A DNA stretch of 64,000 bases from Flaccisagitta enflata (GCA_965153355.1 OZ231126.1:34224001-34288000), one strand, 5' to 3'. Positions 24,443 to 35,864 are shown, numbered from the stretch's first letter. Notes: generated by a model not told the origin, from the letters alone. Numbers and translations: made by a program.

Positions 24443-25740
24443 ACAAGTGACGCGGGGTCACAATATCGTTGTGGACGGGCGGGCATGGTCATCCAACCCT
24501 CAGCCTCACCCTGACTCCCTCTCAACACCCCCCTCCACAAATACACGCATCCGAATGCGCATTTTTACAACTTTTTACTTGTGCGTTGAGGACTGATCGG
24601 TCTAATATCCGCTAGCCCAAAACCCTTTGAAAAAAAAAAAAATTAACCCGTCTCCAAATTTTTGCATACTAGTCCTAAAAAAGGTGTAGATTGAGAATAT
24701 CAACTTTATTTTACCCGATTGCGAGCCGAAAAAATTAGAAACACTTTTTTTGGCCAAAAATGGTGGTTTTTTGAGATAAACAGCATGAAGATACATCTCT
24801 GAAGAGGTAACATGCCCTGGTAATGATAAATAATCATCTGCTGAATATTTGTGAGAAATTTCACGAAATTTTGTTAACGTTAAGATGCCTAAAATGCATT
24901 ATTAAACTCCAAAAATCAAAAAAATCAGCCTTGATGAAGAGATAATGTCTAAAAAAGCTCATGGGATGTTAGAAATCATAAAAATATACTTCCCCACAAA
25001 TTTTCAGGCATACCTGATGAATATTGGACGAATTATAACCAAAAAACCAAATTACGACAATATGCAAATGAGCTTTTGGGCGAAAATTGCTTAAAAAAAG
25101 AAAAAGAAAGCTTGCTAGGTTTTAAGAAGGTTAACAGAGCTATAACCATCATATTTTGGCAAGAAACAGCGATTTTGTGGGTTTTTAGCAATTTTCGCCC
25201 AAAAGCTCATTTGCATATTGTCGTAATTTGATTTTTTGGTTACAATTCGTCCAATATTCATCAGGTATGCCTGAAAATTTGGGGGAAGTATATTTTCATG
25301 ATTTCTAACATCCCATGAGCTCTTTTAGACATTATCTTTTCATCAAGGCTGATTCTTTTGATTTTTGGAGTTTAATAATGCATTTTAGGCATCTTAACGT
25401 TGACGAAATATTGTCAAATTTCTCACAAATATTCAGCAGATGATTATTTATCAATACCAGGGCATGTTACCTCTTCAGAGATGTATCTTCATGCTGTTTA
25501 TTTAAAAAAACCACCAATTTTGGCCAAAAAAAGTGTTTCTAATTTTTTCGGCTCGCAATTGGGTAAAATAAAGTTGATATTCTTAATCTACACCTTTTTT
25601 AGGACTAGTATGCAAAAATTTGGAGACGGGTTAATTTTTTTTTTTCAGAACTCTTAAAATTGAGCTTTTGGGCTAGCGGATATTAGACCGTGATGGACGG
25701 ACCAACAGACCTCTTATAGAGTTGCATATCCGCAACAAAA
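24443..25740 (+). mobile_element. Hairpin-tag element split by a foldback
   Basis: The left part is 24443-24597 (CAAGTGACGCGGGGTCAC, tag GTTGTGGAC, GGGCGGGC, middle). The right part is 25691-25740 (GGACGGACCAACAGACC, TCTTATAGAG, hairpin AGTTGCATATCCGCAAC, AAAAA). Joined, the pieces follow the same order as 19967-20259. The 3' arm carries CCGCAAC where the tag would predict CCACAAC, a single mismatch. Confidence 0.85.
24598..25690. mobile_element. 1.09-kb foldback, 4-bp TGAT duplication
   Basis: The left arm 24598-25097 and right arm 25182-25690 are near-perfect inverted repeats (CGGTCTAATATCCGCTAGCC at both ends) around a loop of about 84 bp. TGAT lies at 24594-24597 and again at 25691-25694, a clear 4-bp target duplication. 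It sits in a hairpin-tag element whose two halves flank it. Frames of 64 and 85 aa are mirror copies from the arms, not proteins. Confidence 0.93.
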
Positions 25741-26617
25741 AAGCGTAGTATCATGATGAAAAATGTTTATTGTTCTTCTTAGGTACTTAAGTTCTCATAA
25801 TTTCATCTCCATGATTAATTCTCATCCTCTCTTCTGCCTCCCAACCTATTCAGCCTTGAGGCCCAGATGCCACTCTCAAGGCAAGCCTTAAAGCCCAAAT
25901 CCCCACCTTTTCAACAAAATTTCTACCTTGAGGCCCAAATTGTAGCCCAAAGGCCAATTTTTCACAAGCGTAATAGCTTAAAGATTCCCCAAAACTCTCT
26001 TTCAGCCAAAGCATTGATATCTTTGGAGGCTCTGTCCCTCTTACCGTTCTGTTCCTACATACACTCATGTGCGGTATTGGGTACCGCTGACCATCTTACA
26101 TTTGTGCAACTGTTACCCCCTGTTGTTCCTTGATATAGAAAGAATCCAAGCGCCGCCATTGAGGCGAGTAAGAACGAGCACTGAGCAGACTGGAGGGCAA
26201 AAAGGAAAAGAAACAAAAATCGATGAAAACGAGGAAATATGATAATCACACGCCGCACCGACGGCCATCTGCCTCACCTTTGACCTCGCTTACGTTGACC
26301 TTTCCACGAAGCTCCATACGTGCACAGCTAGATGGTGCTACATGTACGCATGCATGCTTGCATGCATCAATGGTGCCGCGTGCGCACATGCGTTTCTAGG
26401 TCGGTCGATGGAGCTCCGTATTTGCTTGTGAGCGAAGAGATGGTAATCTAGAACGTGAATATGAACTGTTAGAATGCCCAAACAACGGGCTTGGCCGAAG
26501 ATCAGTTGCAGCAGCCATTGCGTTATCATAGAAATATTCTGGTTAGCCCAGATTTAAACGTGATGATGTGAAGAAGTAGTTCATATATGCAGTCGTGCAA
26601 GAAGTGCGCGCGCTGCC
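25741..26617. other. No recognisable gene
   Basis: Unique sequence. The stretch 25855-25960 (TTGAGGCCCA, AAAGCCCAAA) recalls the reverse strand of the GGCTGGA minisatellite at 29366. Small frames are unrecognised. Confidence 0.4.
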
Positions 26618-27178
26618 TTGGCACATTTATCTTCGGGTGATATACGAGATGGCACGAGGAGAGCACGAGAGTGTCAGCATGAGAAGTTTTGGAAAGGATG
26701 CGTTGACGTGACCTTTATGACGGGATGCGACGGCCTGCGCGTGGGCATGAAAGTCCATTTTGGCGAGGGCCTGTTCGTGGAGGTGCGCTTGAAGGTGCAT
26801 TTTGACTTGATGTGGCAAACGGAGAAACGATGGTTCTTTAGGTTGTTTTGCACTTGTCAACAGACTGTGAGTGAAATTCAATGGAACAACAACAGCGAAA
26901 ATAACCATGACCATGACCGACATCAACAATCACAGATCAATGACAGTGTCAACGACTGCGTCAATGATGGCGACAGCTGCGGCGACAGCTGCGGCGACAG
27001 CTGCGGCGACAGCTGCGGCGACAGCTGCGGCGACAGCTATGGGGACCGCTGTGGCAACAATTATGGCGAAACATATGGAAACAGCAACGGCGATAGCAGC
27101 GGCGACACCAAAAACACCGATGATATTGGAACTACATCGAAAATGACAATGACAATGACAACAACAGCAACAAAATAG
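26618..27178 (+). CDS. Hypothetical 186-aa open frame with CGDS repeats
   Basis: This is one of very few frames that contains a repeat but also about 100 residues of mixed composition before it. Residues 1-110 have no motif I recognise. Residues 115-165 contain about six CGDS repeats, then degenerate NNYGETYGNSNGDSSGD, from a 12-bp GCGGCGACAGCT array. The tail is Thr/Met rich. No signal peptide, TATA-like element or splice context is convincing. It may be a chance frame held open by a repeat whose length is a multiple of three. Confidence 0.15.
   Translation: MAHLSSGDIRDGTRRARECQHEKFWKGCVDVTFMTGCDGLRVGMKVHFGEGLFVEVRLKVHFDLMWQTEKRWFFRLFCTCQQTVSEIQWNNNSENNHDHDRHQQSQINDSVNDCVNDGDSCGDSCGDSCGDSCGDSCGDSYGDRCGNNYGETYGNSNGDSSGDTKNTDDIGTTSKMTMTMTTTATK
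26963..27040. repeat. 12-bp minisatellite, GCGGCGACAGCT
   Basis: Six near-identical copies, then degenerate GGCGACAG-like units to about 27105. The 12-bp period keeps the frame at 26618-27178 open. Confidence 0.9.
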
Positions 27179-27703
27179 GCGATACCAGCAACAACGACAA
27201 TGACAACAACAATGACAACATCATGTTATTGGAATTGTTTTGGGACTATTAGGATCTAAAAACAAACTAAAATCTATCAACTTGTGAATACGTGAAGAAA
27301 TCAAACACTATCTTACGTTTAAGGTTTTTGTACTAATAGCAACCATTTGTTTGGACCCCTTAGGGGTCTGTGTTGGTTGCTTTACATTATAATATATTAT
27401 TATATTATATATCTTGCTCATACTTTCATGCTTGCCTGAAGCTATGAGCGATCGAGCTTATATGAACGAGTCAGATGACATGACTCCCTTGATAGATTTT
27501 TTTTTTTTTTTTTTTTTTTGTCAACGGTGACCACCCTAAGTCGTTTTCCGTCGACGACTTGTTCATACCGTATAAACACCGTTGCGTGTCTGGAATCTAT
27601 TTTCACAACATGACTTAGAAAGAAAAAGACTCTTGAACAGCGATATGCATTCTTTTCATCTGCTGTCTCACATTGTCATTTTGCTTATTTATGGAGAAAA
27701 AAA

Positions 27704-27709
<6 letters not shown>
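27179..27709. other. No recognisable gene
   Basis: Contains a 6-bp stem hairpin GGACCCCTTAGGGGTC near 27354, A and T rich sequence after it, and a T18 run near 27499. Confidence 0.4.

Positions 27710-27756
<47 letters not shown>
27710..27756. repeat. GA dinucleotide microsatellite
   Basis: About 23 GA units. Confidence 0.95.
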
Positions 27757-27759
<3 letters not shown>

Positions 27760-28173
27760 TCAACGTTGGTTGTGTCCCGCGTCTGGAGTGTAATTTATTG
27801 GAAGAATTTAGAAATAGAAGATCCTCTCTGGGTTCAGCCTTTTTTTTCAAGGCGACGGACTAATGTCATTTGAACGTGGGTGACAAACGGGCGTCAAGCA
27901 GACGACGCCGATATCGTCACTAACGCCGACGAAGACGATGACGACAACGCCGACTGCAACGCCGACGCTGACGACTTTAACCGAGGGTGACATTGGAATC
28001 ACAATCGGCGGATGTCGGCTAAAAAAAGGAACCACCTTGACCTCAGACGAGGTTGCTTAGGCTTAGCAAGACGCCTCAGAATCTTCACATCTTCAAATAG
28101 AAGAGGAGGAAAGGAAGAAATAGAAAAGGAAATCAGAGAGACAGAAATTTGTCATTCATCAAATCACGCTCAT
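27757..28173. other. Unique sequence with GACGAC-like stretch
   Basis: 27900-27975 is rich in GACGCCGA-like units (an imperfect trinucleotide-based repeat). No gene is recognised. Confidence 0.4.

Positions 28174-28235
<62 letters not shown>
28174..28235. repeat. CT dinucleotide microsatellite
   Basis: About 30 CT units. Confidence 0.97.
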
Positions 28236-28237
<2 letters not shown>

Positions 28238-29069
28238 TTTCCTCGATTTTCTTTCCATTTTCACTTTTTCTGGTTCTTTCGTTCTCATTTCTTTTTCTTT
28301 TTTCCTTTATCAAAAGATGGCGTCGTGTTTTTCTTTTCAGTGCAAGGTGATCGAGGTCAAGGCAATATCTGTTTACCTCTCATTTTTTTCTTATTCTTCT
28401 CCTCGAGTTCTTATTTATATTAGAAACCAAAAAAAGAAGAAGAAGAAAACAAGAGCAAAAGCCATATCTCAAAGGTCAACCATAGTGAAATGCGTTTTTC
28501 ATAGCTTTGGTGGATTTTTTTTTCTCGTTTAGAGAAGAAATAAAAATGAGTATTGACCATTGAGCGGCTTTTGGCCACAGTTTATGTGAATGGTACACTT
28601 AGATTTCATTTCTACTTTTGCTTTTAGTTGTTGGATCTCTCAAGGCAACCATCCGCTTGAATAAATCCACTTCTGGCTATGAAAGTTAAAAGCGAAAATT
28701 GGCCTGGTAGACGTTCTTTTGCAGGTGCGGGTTAATCCTTGTCTTGAAGGATGCCCTGGAAGGATGGCCTGGAAGGATGGTCTGGAAGGATAGTCTTTGT
28801 CTTTTTGACATATTCGAGAGAAGCATGGTTTTCATTTTCTTAAAACTTAGTTGGGTATCTTGGTCAACCGATTAGGGCCTGTGACGATATTGAAATGGTT
28901 AGTAAATTTGAGAATTCTCTTTCATTTTGCGCCAAGAAAAATGCTCTACAACAAATATCTTTTGCGTTATGATTTTTCAAACATTTATTTTTGAAAAATT
29001 CAAATTGAATTTTTTTTCGTTTTATTATGATTTTAAGTAGGAACAAAAAAAGACTGTATTTATATTTGT
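28236..29069. other. Unique sequence with a 12-bp repeat
   Basis: Pyrimidine-rich after the CT tract. CTGGAAGGATGG occurs four times with variants at 28746-28795. No gene is recognised. Confidence 0.45.
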
Positions 29070-29318
29070 TTGAGCATGCAAATACAAGAAAATATGTTGA
29101 TAAGCATTGCTGCTCATCTGTTAGGGTATTTTTGGGCATTCTAGCTCATTAAGCTCTTTCAGCTAATTTTGCTCAATCTTTTTTTCTGATTTCAAATGCA
29201 TTAAATGAATAAATATTTTAGAGTTAAAGCAAGCAGATACAAGTAGTCGCAAAAGCGTTAGATGATCAGCGGTACCTGTTGCCCCTGTGAGTGTGTGTGG
29301 ATGTGTGATGATTAGAGG

Positions 29319-29902
29319 GGCAGCGGCCCTGAAGAGGCCGATGACCTATGCTTAGTAATTTTGGAGGCTTTATGTTGGGACTTGAGCCTACAGGCTGCAA
29401 TTTGAGCTTGGAGGCTGGAATAAGGGCCATGTGACCGGATATTTAGCCTCAAGGCTGGATTCTGGGCTTTGCGGCTCAATTCTGAGCCTTGAGGCTGGAT
29501 TTTAGGCTTTGAGGTTGAATTTGAGGCTTGAAGCTGGAATATGAGCCTCACCGTTGGAATTTGAGCCTCAAGGCTGGATTTTTGGACAGAGAAGGAGGAT
29601 AAGAGGGAAGAGAAGTGGAGAGGCTGGAGAGGCTGGATTCTGGGCTGTGAGGCTCAATTTGAGCCTTGAGGCTGGATTTTAAGCTTTGAGGCTGGAATCA
29701 GAGGCTAGTAGCTGGAATTTGAGCTTCAAGGCTGGCATTTGAGCCTCAACGCTAATAATTGAGCCTCAAGGCTAGATTTTGGGCTTTAGGGCTGGTGGAG
29801 GGGGTGGACGGAGAAGGAGGGGGAGAAGAAGGAGAAGAAGAGGGAGGAGAATTTTCTCCTTTGTGAAAGTATAGGTCATCAGCCCCTTCGCGGCCGCTGC
29901 CC
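29319..29902. mobile_element. 0.58-kb inverted-repeat element with minisatellite core
   Basis: The left end GGCAGCGGCCCTGAAGAGG then CCGATGACCTAT pairs with the right end ATAGGTCATCAGCCCCTTCG then CGGCCGCTGCC, giving about 30 bp of terminal inverted repeat with a few mismatches. The core is a degenerate 22-24 bp repeat (29366-29800). I see no target duplication. It may be a MITE whose interior became a minisatellite. Confidence 0.7.
29366..29800. repeat. 22-24 bp degenerate minisatellite, GAGCCTCAAGGCTGGATTT
   Basis: Units around TTGAGCCTCAAGGCTGGA repeat with indels. GCCTCAAGGC / GCCTTGAGGC is itself an inverted repeat in each unit. Confidence 0.85.
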
Positions 29903-30165
29903 AAAAAGCATGTCAGTGAGCATGATGCTCTTCTGTTAGGGTGTTTTTAAGTATTCTAGCTCACTTAGCTCATTTAGCTCAGTCTTTTTAAAATTTTTGA
30001 TGGAATAGATGAATAAATATTTGATGTGAGCATACAATTACGAGTAAGCATGTTAGTAAGCATAGCTAGTTGTCTAGTTGAGTGATTTTGAACATTTTAG
30101 CTTATCTAGCTCATTTGGCCCAGTCCTATCTTTCTCTGATTTTCAGTGCAATCAATACATACAAT

Positions 30166-30651
30166 TGCTCTTGATTTGATCTAACAAATAAAAAGATTTG
30201 CAGTGACTGAAGACAAAAGCTTGATGAAAAGCGACCAATGCTTATGACTTTTTTCCTCACGGCGACATCGCCATTACTAGAACAGTTCGAATGCCTCTGC
30301 ACAGTAACGACTCCATCTACAGTAAATCTGAGAATAGGCAATAAATGAGAATAAGGGGATGTGATTGCGATAGCCGGACCAACGAACCAACCGACATTCA
30401 GGTTGTCTCTATTCGAGATTATAAATCCAATGACTTGAGAAAATTTCCAATTCAGAATAATGACATCGTTTTCAGAATATCACCCTTGTTAGTGTGGAGC
30501 TGCCAGCTATTTCGGTGTTAATGATCCTTACAACCATCCAGATATTCAGCCCTTCGCAGTTCTCTGTTTAACAAAACGATACAATTCTAGTAAGTCTTTC
30601 CGACAAAATTCGCCTTTCCTTTCCTTCTCCATCAAGTCGTTTGATTGTCTG
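30166..30651. other. No recognisable gene
   Basis: GCCGGACCAACGAACCAACC and following GACATTCAGG near 30376 may be an HTE remnant. Nothing else is seen. Confidence 0.4.
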
Positions 30652-30777
30652 TTTTTGTAGATACGCTAACACACCTCTAAATTCGGTCGTGTCTGTCCGT
30701 TGGTTGGTTGGTTGGTCCGTCACGCAAACCTTTGACGATCCACCCGGCGCACCTTTTGGTCTACTTGGCCTTGTTTT
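30652..30777 (-). mobile_element. Hairpin-tag element, AGGTGCG type, decayed 3' end
   Basis: On minus: AACAAGGCCAAGTAGACC, tag AGGTGCGCC, GGGTGGATCGTCAAAGG, short GACC/AACC tract, then AGAGGTGTGTTAGCGTATCT, ACAAAAA. The 5' end is almost the same as in 6412-6510. The hairpin has lost several pairs. Confidence 0.8.
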
Positions 30778-31202
30778 CACTGCCTTAGGTTTATTCTTTG
30801 CTTTTTACGTTTCTATCGATGTGCATAATCGTTGGTTGGTAATTTGTTCCGGCAAGACAACTTTTGCAATTACTAAAGTTTCAGATTTACTTCCGTTGTC
30901 AATATAGGTTGTAGGCATAATGAGTGTTTCACCTAGCTTCGTTTTACCGGCTTTGTTGTTTTAACGGCTTTTTAACGGCTTTTTTTATCTGGTCGCTTAA
31001 AGAAACATCGATTTTTCCGATGCACCAAATCGCAAAGCATTGATTTCAAACTCAAGACAAAGAATCTCGCGATACTGTTCAGCGGTTGAAAGGAACAACT
31101 AGGCGTTCCCGGTTTTGGTTCCTCAGTGCCTCTCATGCGTTTGATTTGTTTGTTCACTTTACTTATTCTATTTATCACTTCATTCACTCTTGCTCCTATG
31201 TA
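30778..31202. other. No recognisable gene
   Basis: Unique sequence with balanced composition. Frames under 90 aa, none recognised. Confidence 0.4.
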
Positions 31203-31698
31203 CAGTACGATGGGAGCAAAGACGACCTAGACTGGAAGATCGATTTCAGACATCTTAACTTTATTTGATGTACAAAGAATTGAGATCAATGCTAATTAAA
31301 GGTTGCTCTATTGCTTGAATATAAAGGCTTCTCTTATTTTTCAACTTGTGACTTCAGGACTTCAGTTTTCAACGTTCTAACCTAACACATCAGATTGAGC
31401 AAAAAATTTTATGTAAATCAAAAAAAAAAATCAGCTCAATCGGACTATTTTTACAGGTTCTATGCCTGTTTTTAGCTTTGCCAAGATATCAATTTATATA
31501 AAAGTTTTTGTTGTTTGTTTTTTTTTAGATTATTGCAAAACCTGTAAAAAAAGTCCAATTAAACTGTTTTTTTTTTAAATTATGTAGAATTTTTAGCCTG
31601 ATCTGATGGTTTAGGTGAAAACGTTGAAAAATAAATGATGAAATCAAGTCACAAGTTGAAGAAGGAGAAAAGCTGAAATATTCAAGTAATAGAACTCA

Positions 31699-33355
31699 TT
31701 TTTAGTCGCGTGCACGCGACTCTATACCCCGCTTTGTCCGTCCGTCGGTCGGTCGGTTGGTCGGTCGGTCGGTCGGTTGGTCGGTCCCCATTTTACTTTT
31801 TTTATTCGTTTTATTCCTATCAAGTCATTTTAAGTCAATTAAGTGATTTTGAGTCAAATTAGATCATTTTAAGTCATTTTAAGTCATTCTAAGTCACTTT
31901 AAGTCAAATTAAGTCATTTGAGTCATTATTGAATTTTAGTCAATTTAAATCAATCTAGGTCATTCTAAGTCATTTTAAGTGAATTCAAGTCAATTTAAGT
32001 CAGTTTAACTCAGTATAAGTCAATTTAAAGGTATAAGTCAATTTAAGTCATTTTATGTCATTTTTGAATTTTAGTTTTTTTAAGTCAATTTAGGTCATTT
32101 TTTTACATAATTATAGGTCATTATGCAATTATAGGTAATTATAAGTAATCATAGGTCATTATGCAATTATAGGTAATCATAGGTCATTATAGGTAATTAT
32201 AGGTAATCACAGGTCATTATAGGTAATTATAGGTCATTATGTAATTATAGGTAATTATAGGTCATTATAGGTAACTATAGGCAATGATAGGTCATTATCC
32301 AACTATAGGTCTTCATTGGTAATTATAGGTCATCATGTAATTATAGGTAGCTATAGGTAATCATAGATAATTTTAGGTCATTACAGGTAATATAGGTCAT
32401 TATAGGTAACTATAGGTCATTATGTAATTATAGGTAAAAATAGGTAATCATAGGTCTTAATAGGTAATTGTATGTCATTATGTAGTTATAGGTAATTAAA
32501 GGTAATAATAGGTAATCATAGGTAATCATAGGTCATTACAGGTCATAATGCTATTATAGGTAATCATAGGTCAATATAGGTAATTATAGGTCATTATGTA
32601 ATTATAGGTAATTATAGGTCATTATTGGTCATTTCAGGTATTTATAGGTAATTATGGGTCATTATGCAATTATAGGTCATTATCGGTAATTATAGGTCAT
32701 TATGTAATTATAGGTAATTATAGGTAATTATAGGTTATTATATAATTATAGGTCATCATAGGTAATTAAAGGTAATTATAGGTAATTGTAGGTCATTATG
32801 AAATTATAGGTAATTTTAGGTAATCAAAAGTCATTAAAGGTAATTATAGGTCATTACGTAATTATAGGTAATTAAAATTATTTATAGGTAATCATAGGTC
32901 ATTATAGGTAATTATAGGTCAATAGACAATTATAGGTAATTACAGGTAATTATAGGACATTATGCAATTTTAGGTAATTATAGGTAATCATAGGTCATTA
33001 TAGGCAATTATAGGTCATTATGTAATCATAGGTAATTACAGGTAATTAAAGGTAATTACAGGTAATTCCTATTATTTTATAAGTAATTGTAGGTCATTCT
33101 AGGTTTAGGTAATCATAGGTTATCATGGGTAATTATAGGTCATGTAATTATGAGTAATTATGTGATAATAGGTAATTAAAGGTCATTTTTTGTTAATATA
33201 GGTGATTATGTAATTCAAAGTAATCATAGCTACTTACAGGCAATTATAGTCATTATTGTCATTACAGGAAATAATGTACTTATATAATTAGGCGATTATG
33301 TAATTAAGTAATTGTATAAGCCTCGCACGCGACTTATAGGTGTTGGCCTTGTTTT
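31699..33355 (-). mobile_element. Array-bearing hairpin-tag element, 1.66 kb, reverse
   Basis: The plus strand starts TTTTTAGTCGCGTGCACGCG (perfect palindrome) then CTATACCCCGCTTTGTCC, a GGTC/GGTT tract, AAGTCATTTT decamers (31810-32080), the ATAGGTAATT array (32100-33290), CCTCGCACGCGACTTATAGG and TGTTGGCCTTGTTTTT. The ends agree with 14049-14249, only the middle is eight times longer. Because it interrupts a foldback, both ends are fixed to within a few bases. Confidence 0.9.
32100..33290. repeat. ATAGGTAATT / ATAGGTCATT decamer-like array, 1.2 kb
   Basis: Alternating TAATTATAGG, TCATTATAGG and TAATCATAGG units with a partly regular higher-order pattern including GTCATTATGTAATTATAGG. The composition is unlike all flanks. 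Confidence 0.93.
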
Positions 33356-33567
33356 TATAAATCTAATAAAATTGAAATACCTAAAATCTAACCTCCAGTC
33401 TAGGTCGTCTTTGCTCCCATCGTACTGTAGGGCTCACGCGTTTTAGGTCAAAGCTTCTAACCAGTGTGCCACCCCCGGTCCTCCCCCCCCCTCTTTTGGG
33501 TGCCTTCAAATACTCCTTTTGATTGAACCCCTACCCTTCCTCTTTTTGAATTGAAGAGTTTAGAAAA

Positions 33568-33884
33568 AACAAGGCCGGATACACGGCAATCCAGTCGCGG
33601 ACGGTTGGGCAGGAGCAGTAGTGCGAAAACCACTCGTAATTCAACAAGGCCGGATACACGGCAATCCAGTCGCGGACGGTTGGGCAGGAGCAGTAATGCG
33701 AAAACCGCTCGCAATTCAGAAATGTGAAGGACGGACGGACGGACGGACCGACGGACCGACCTACCGACCGACCGACACGGCAAGGTGTAGAGTCGCGTGT
33801 CCACGACTAAAAATGTGACCGACCGACCAACGGACGGACCGACCGACAGACCAAGGTGTAGAGTCGCGTGTCCTCGACTAAAAA
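33568..33884 (+). mobile_element. Hairpin-tag element, AGTCGCGGAC type, both halves doubled
   Basis: The 5' half (AACAAGGCCGGATACACGG, tag AGTCGCGGAC, GGTTGGGCAGGAGCAGTA) occurs twice in tandem (33568, 33644). After a GGAC/GACC tract the 3' half occurs twice: AGTCGCGTGTCCACGACT (ends 33812) and AGTCGCGTGTCCTCGACT (ends 33884). The GGAC-type tag is matched by GTCC in both hairpins, each with one mismatch in the stem. Confidence 0.88.
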
Positions 33885-34186
33885 CATTGAACCACCTCAT
33901 AACTTTGAGTGAACCCTCATAGCCCAGAATACCTTTACATCTCGACAACTTTGGCCAAATCCCTCCATCTTTGAATTTTGAACAACTGGAATGATGAAAT
34001 GATGGAATGATGTGGGTCCGTGCAGCCATCTCAGTGTCCCTGAGTGAACTCTTTGTTGCCCCCTACCTCCTTCCGCGTCTCTCTGGAAAACGTAGAGCGA
34101 AAGCAAAAAAAACAATACCATCCGAAAAAGAGGAGAAGCCCCTTAAAACCGGCCAGTGGAATGGCGAAATTCGTTTGTGAGTCGTG
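33885..34186. other. No recognisable gene
   Basis: Unique sequence. The 190-aa minus frame that ends near 34029 is mainly a translation of the doubled HTE. Confidence 0.4.
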
Positions 34187-34455
34187 GCTGGTGAGTCGTC
34201 GATGGTGAGGTGTCACTGGTGAGTTGTCACTAGTGAGTTGTTGGTGGTGAGTCGTTGGTGGTGAGTCGTCGGTGGTGAGTTGTTGGTGGTGAGTTGTTGG
34301 TGGTGAGTTGTCAATGGTGAGTCGTCGGTGGTGAGTTGTCGGTGGTGAGTTGTCAATGGTGAGTTGTCACTGTTGAGTTGTTGGTGGTGAGTTGTCAACG
34401 GTGAGTTGTCAACGGTGAGTTGTCACTGGTGAGTTGTCGGTGGTGAGTCGTCGAT
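34187..34455. repeat. 14-bp minisatellite, GTGAGTTGTTGGTG type
   Basis: About 19 copies of a 14-bp unit with variants GTGAGTCGTCGGTG and GTGAGTTGTCACTG. Confidence 0.93.
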
Positions 34456-35649
34456 GTTGACAAAAACGAGACGCGTGTGGCCACTTTTTCCTGAGCATGT
34501 CTCTTTCTGTCCCTATTCATTTCATACCCCACCATTAGAAATAGCAGCTAAGTGGACCAGTACATGACTCTTTCTGACTATCTTACCATGTACATGGCAC
34601 AATAAAAGCCTGTTAGACTTAACCAGTGTGACTCTCCTGAACTATCTCTTCCCCGCATGGTGCCATAAGTACTTTCAGGACAGTAGTGGGCTGTTGGATA
34701 CCAAAATTATGTTTTCGCTTCATGTTCTGAACGGGGAAGAAAACGATCTCGTAAAAGTCAAAATGAAACGCTCTCTCCTCTCTCTTCCCTTCACTCTCTT
34801 CAAAAAAAAGTATATTCTCTCAAAACCGAAAAAACGGGAGAAAAATATTTTCTTTTGTTCCTCACTGCAGGCCGCGCCTGTATTTTCCTACTAGTTTGAC
34901 GATCGACCCTTTTGTCGTCCTTGCAAATCAATCGGTTCTATGTTCTTTCGCTTTCAGCCATTTCACTCATCCTGATTGCTTTTTCCTTGTTCGTCCAAGA
35001 CCCTCACGACTCCCTACTAGCCATCAGGGTGGCTTAAAGTGCTATCCAATTTGATGCTCGCGGGGAAACACGGGGACTAACTTTACTCATGCCCGCCCCC
35101 TCCTTCACCCCTTCCCCTTGGTTCCCTCCTTACAGTTACAGGATTTTAGCCCTCAACGTTTTGTGACATTTCATGACAAAGATCTTGGGTGTCGGCTTAA
35201 AAAAAAACTTCTTCTGATCATCACCAGACTTTGGAGTTACCATCTGTGATGCAAATGATCATATTTCTCCTGTGAGAATGCCATGATTCAAACATGAACA
35301 CGCTTTAGGCTACCTACTAGTCATGCTCTTCCCCTCCTCTGTGCGCTTTATTGGAATTTGTCCTAGTCTATTCGTGTGTCCATTTTGTGTCCATTTCCCT
35401 TCCCTTCGTATGGCTTTTCCGTCTGGGGCCTTTTTCAAATCGCATAGGAAGATGCAATCAGTAAGAGAGACGACGTGTCGAAAATCTTGAGCAACAATTG
35501 TGAGTGAATCGCAAATATTTTATGACAGCGTTAAAAGTAAGTGCAAAACGCATTGGTTTGATAGGCACAGGCCTTCTGACTGCTCTTTTTTTTTTCTTTC
35601 ATCTTTTTACTATTCTTGTTTTTTTTATTTTTAGAATAGATGGATGATT

Positions 35650-35652
<3 letters not shown>
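34456..35652. other. No recognisable gene
   Basis: About 1.2 kb of unique sequence with balanced composition. The longest frame is 88 aa (34628-34894) and is not recognised. It is one of the few stretches where an unseen exon could hide. Confidence 0.4.

Positions 35653-35708
<56 letters not shown>
35653..35708. repeat. CT dinucleotide microsatellite
   Basis: About 27 CT units. Confidence 0.96.
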
Positions 35709-35710
<2 letters not shown>

Positions 35711-35864
35711 GCTTCACGCACACGGATTTCCATTTTGTGAATTCCCATTTCGCTCCGCAGATTTTATAGGCTGTAAGAATTGAGACCAATTCTCTCCCTT
35801 CTGACTAGACGATCAAAGTTGTGAGAGTAAAAAGTCGATCTCGACTCAAGAGAATACGAGAGTA

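Larger units (their letters stand above)
29070..30165. repeat. Three diverged units of about 140 bp, split by an inverted-repeat element
   Basis: Units at about 29070-29245, 29905-30025 and 30026-30165 share GAGCAT(G/A)CAAAT, TAAGCAT, TCTGTTAGGGT, TTCTAGCTCA(T/C)TTAGCTC and GAATAAATATTT. The second and third are adjacent. The first is separated from them by the element at 29319-29902. Confidence 0.7.
31203..33427. mobile_element. TA-flanked foldback split by a 1.66-kb HTE
   Basis: The outer ends CAGTACGATGGGAGCAAAG (31203) and its complement ending at 33427 are flanked by TA (31201-31202, 33428-33429). The left arm is 31203-31456. The right arm is 31541-31698 plus 33356-33427, with matches such as TTGCTTGAATA / TTACTTGAATA and TCAACTTGTGAC. 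The HTE 31699-33355 lies in the right arm. The left arm keeps about 40 bp that the right arm lacks near the insertion point. Confidence 0.85.

Noticed and set aside
24602-25657. 64-aa minus and 85-aa plus frames with nearly the same protein
   Set aside because: Mirror copies from the two arms of the foldback at 24598-25690, not a conserved gene pair.
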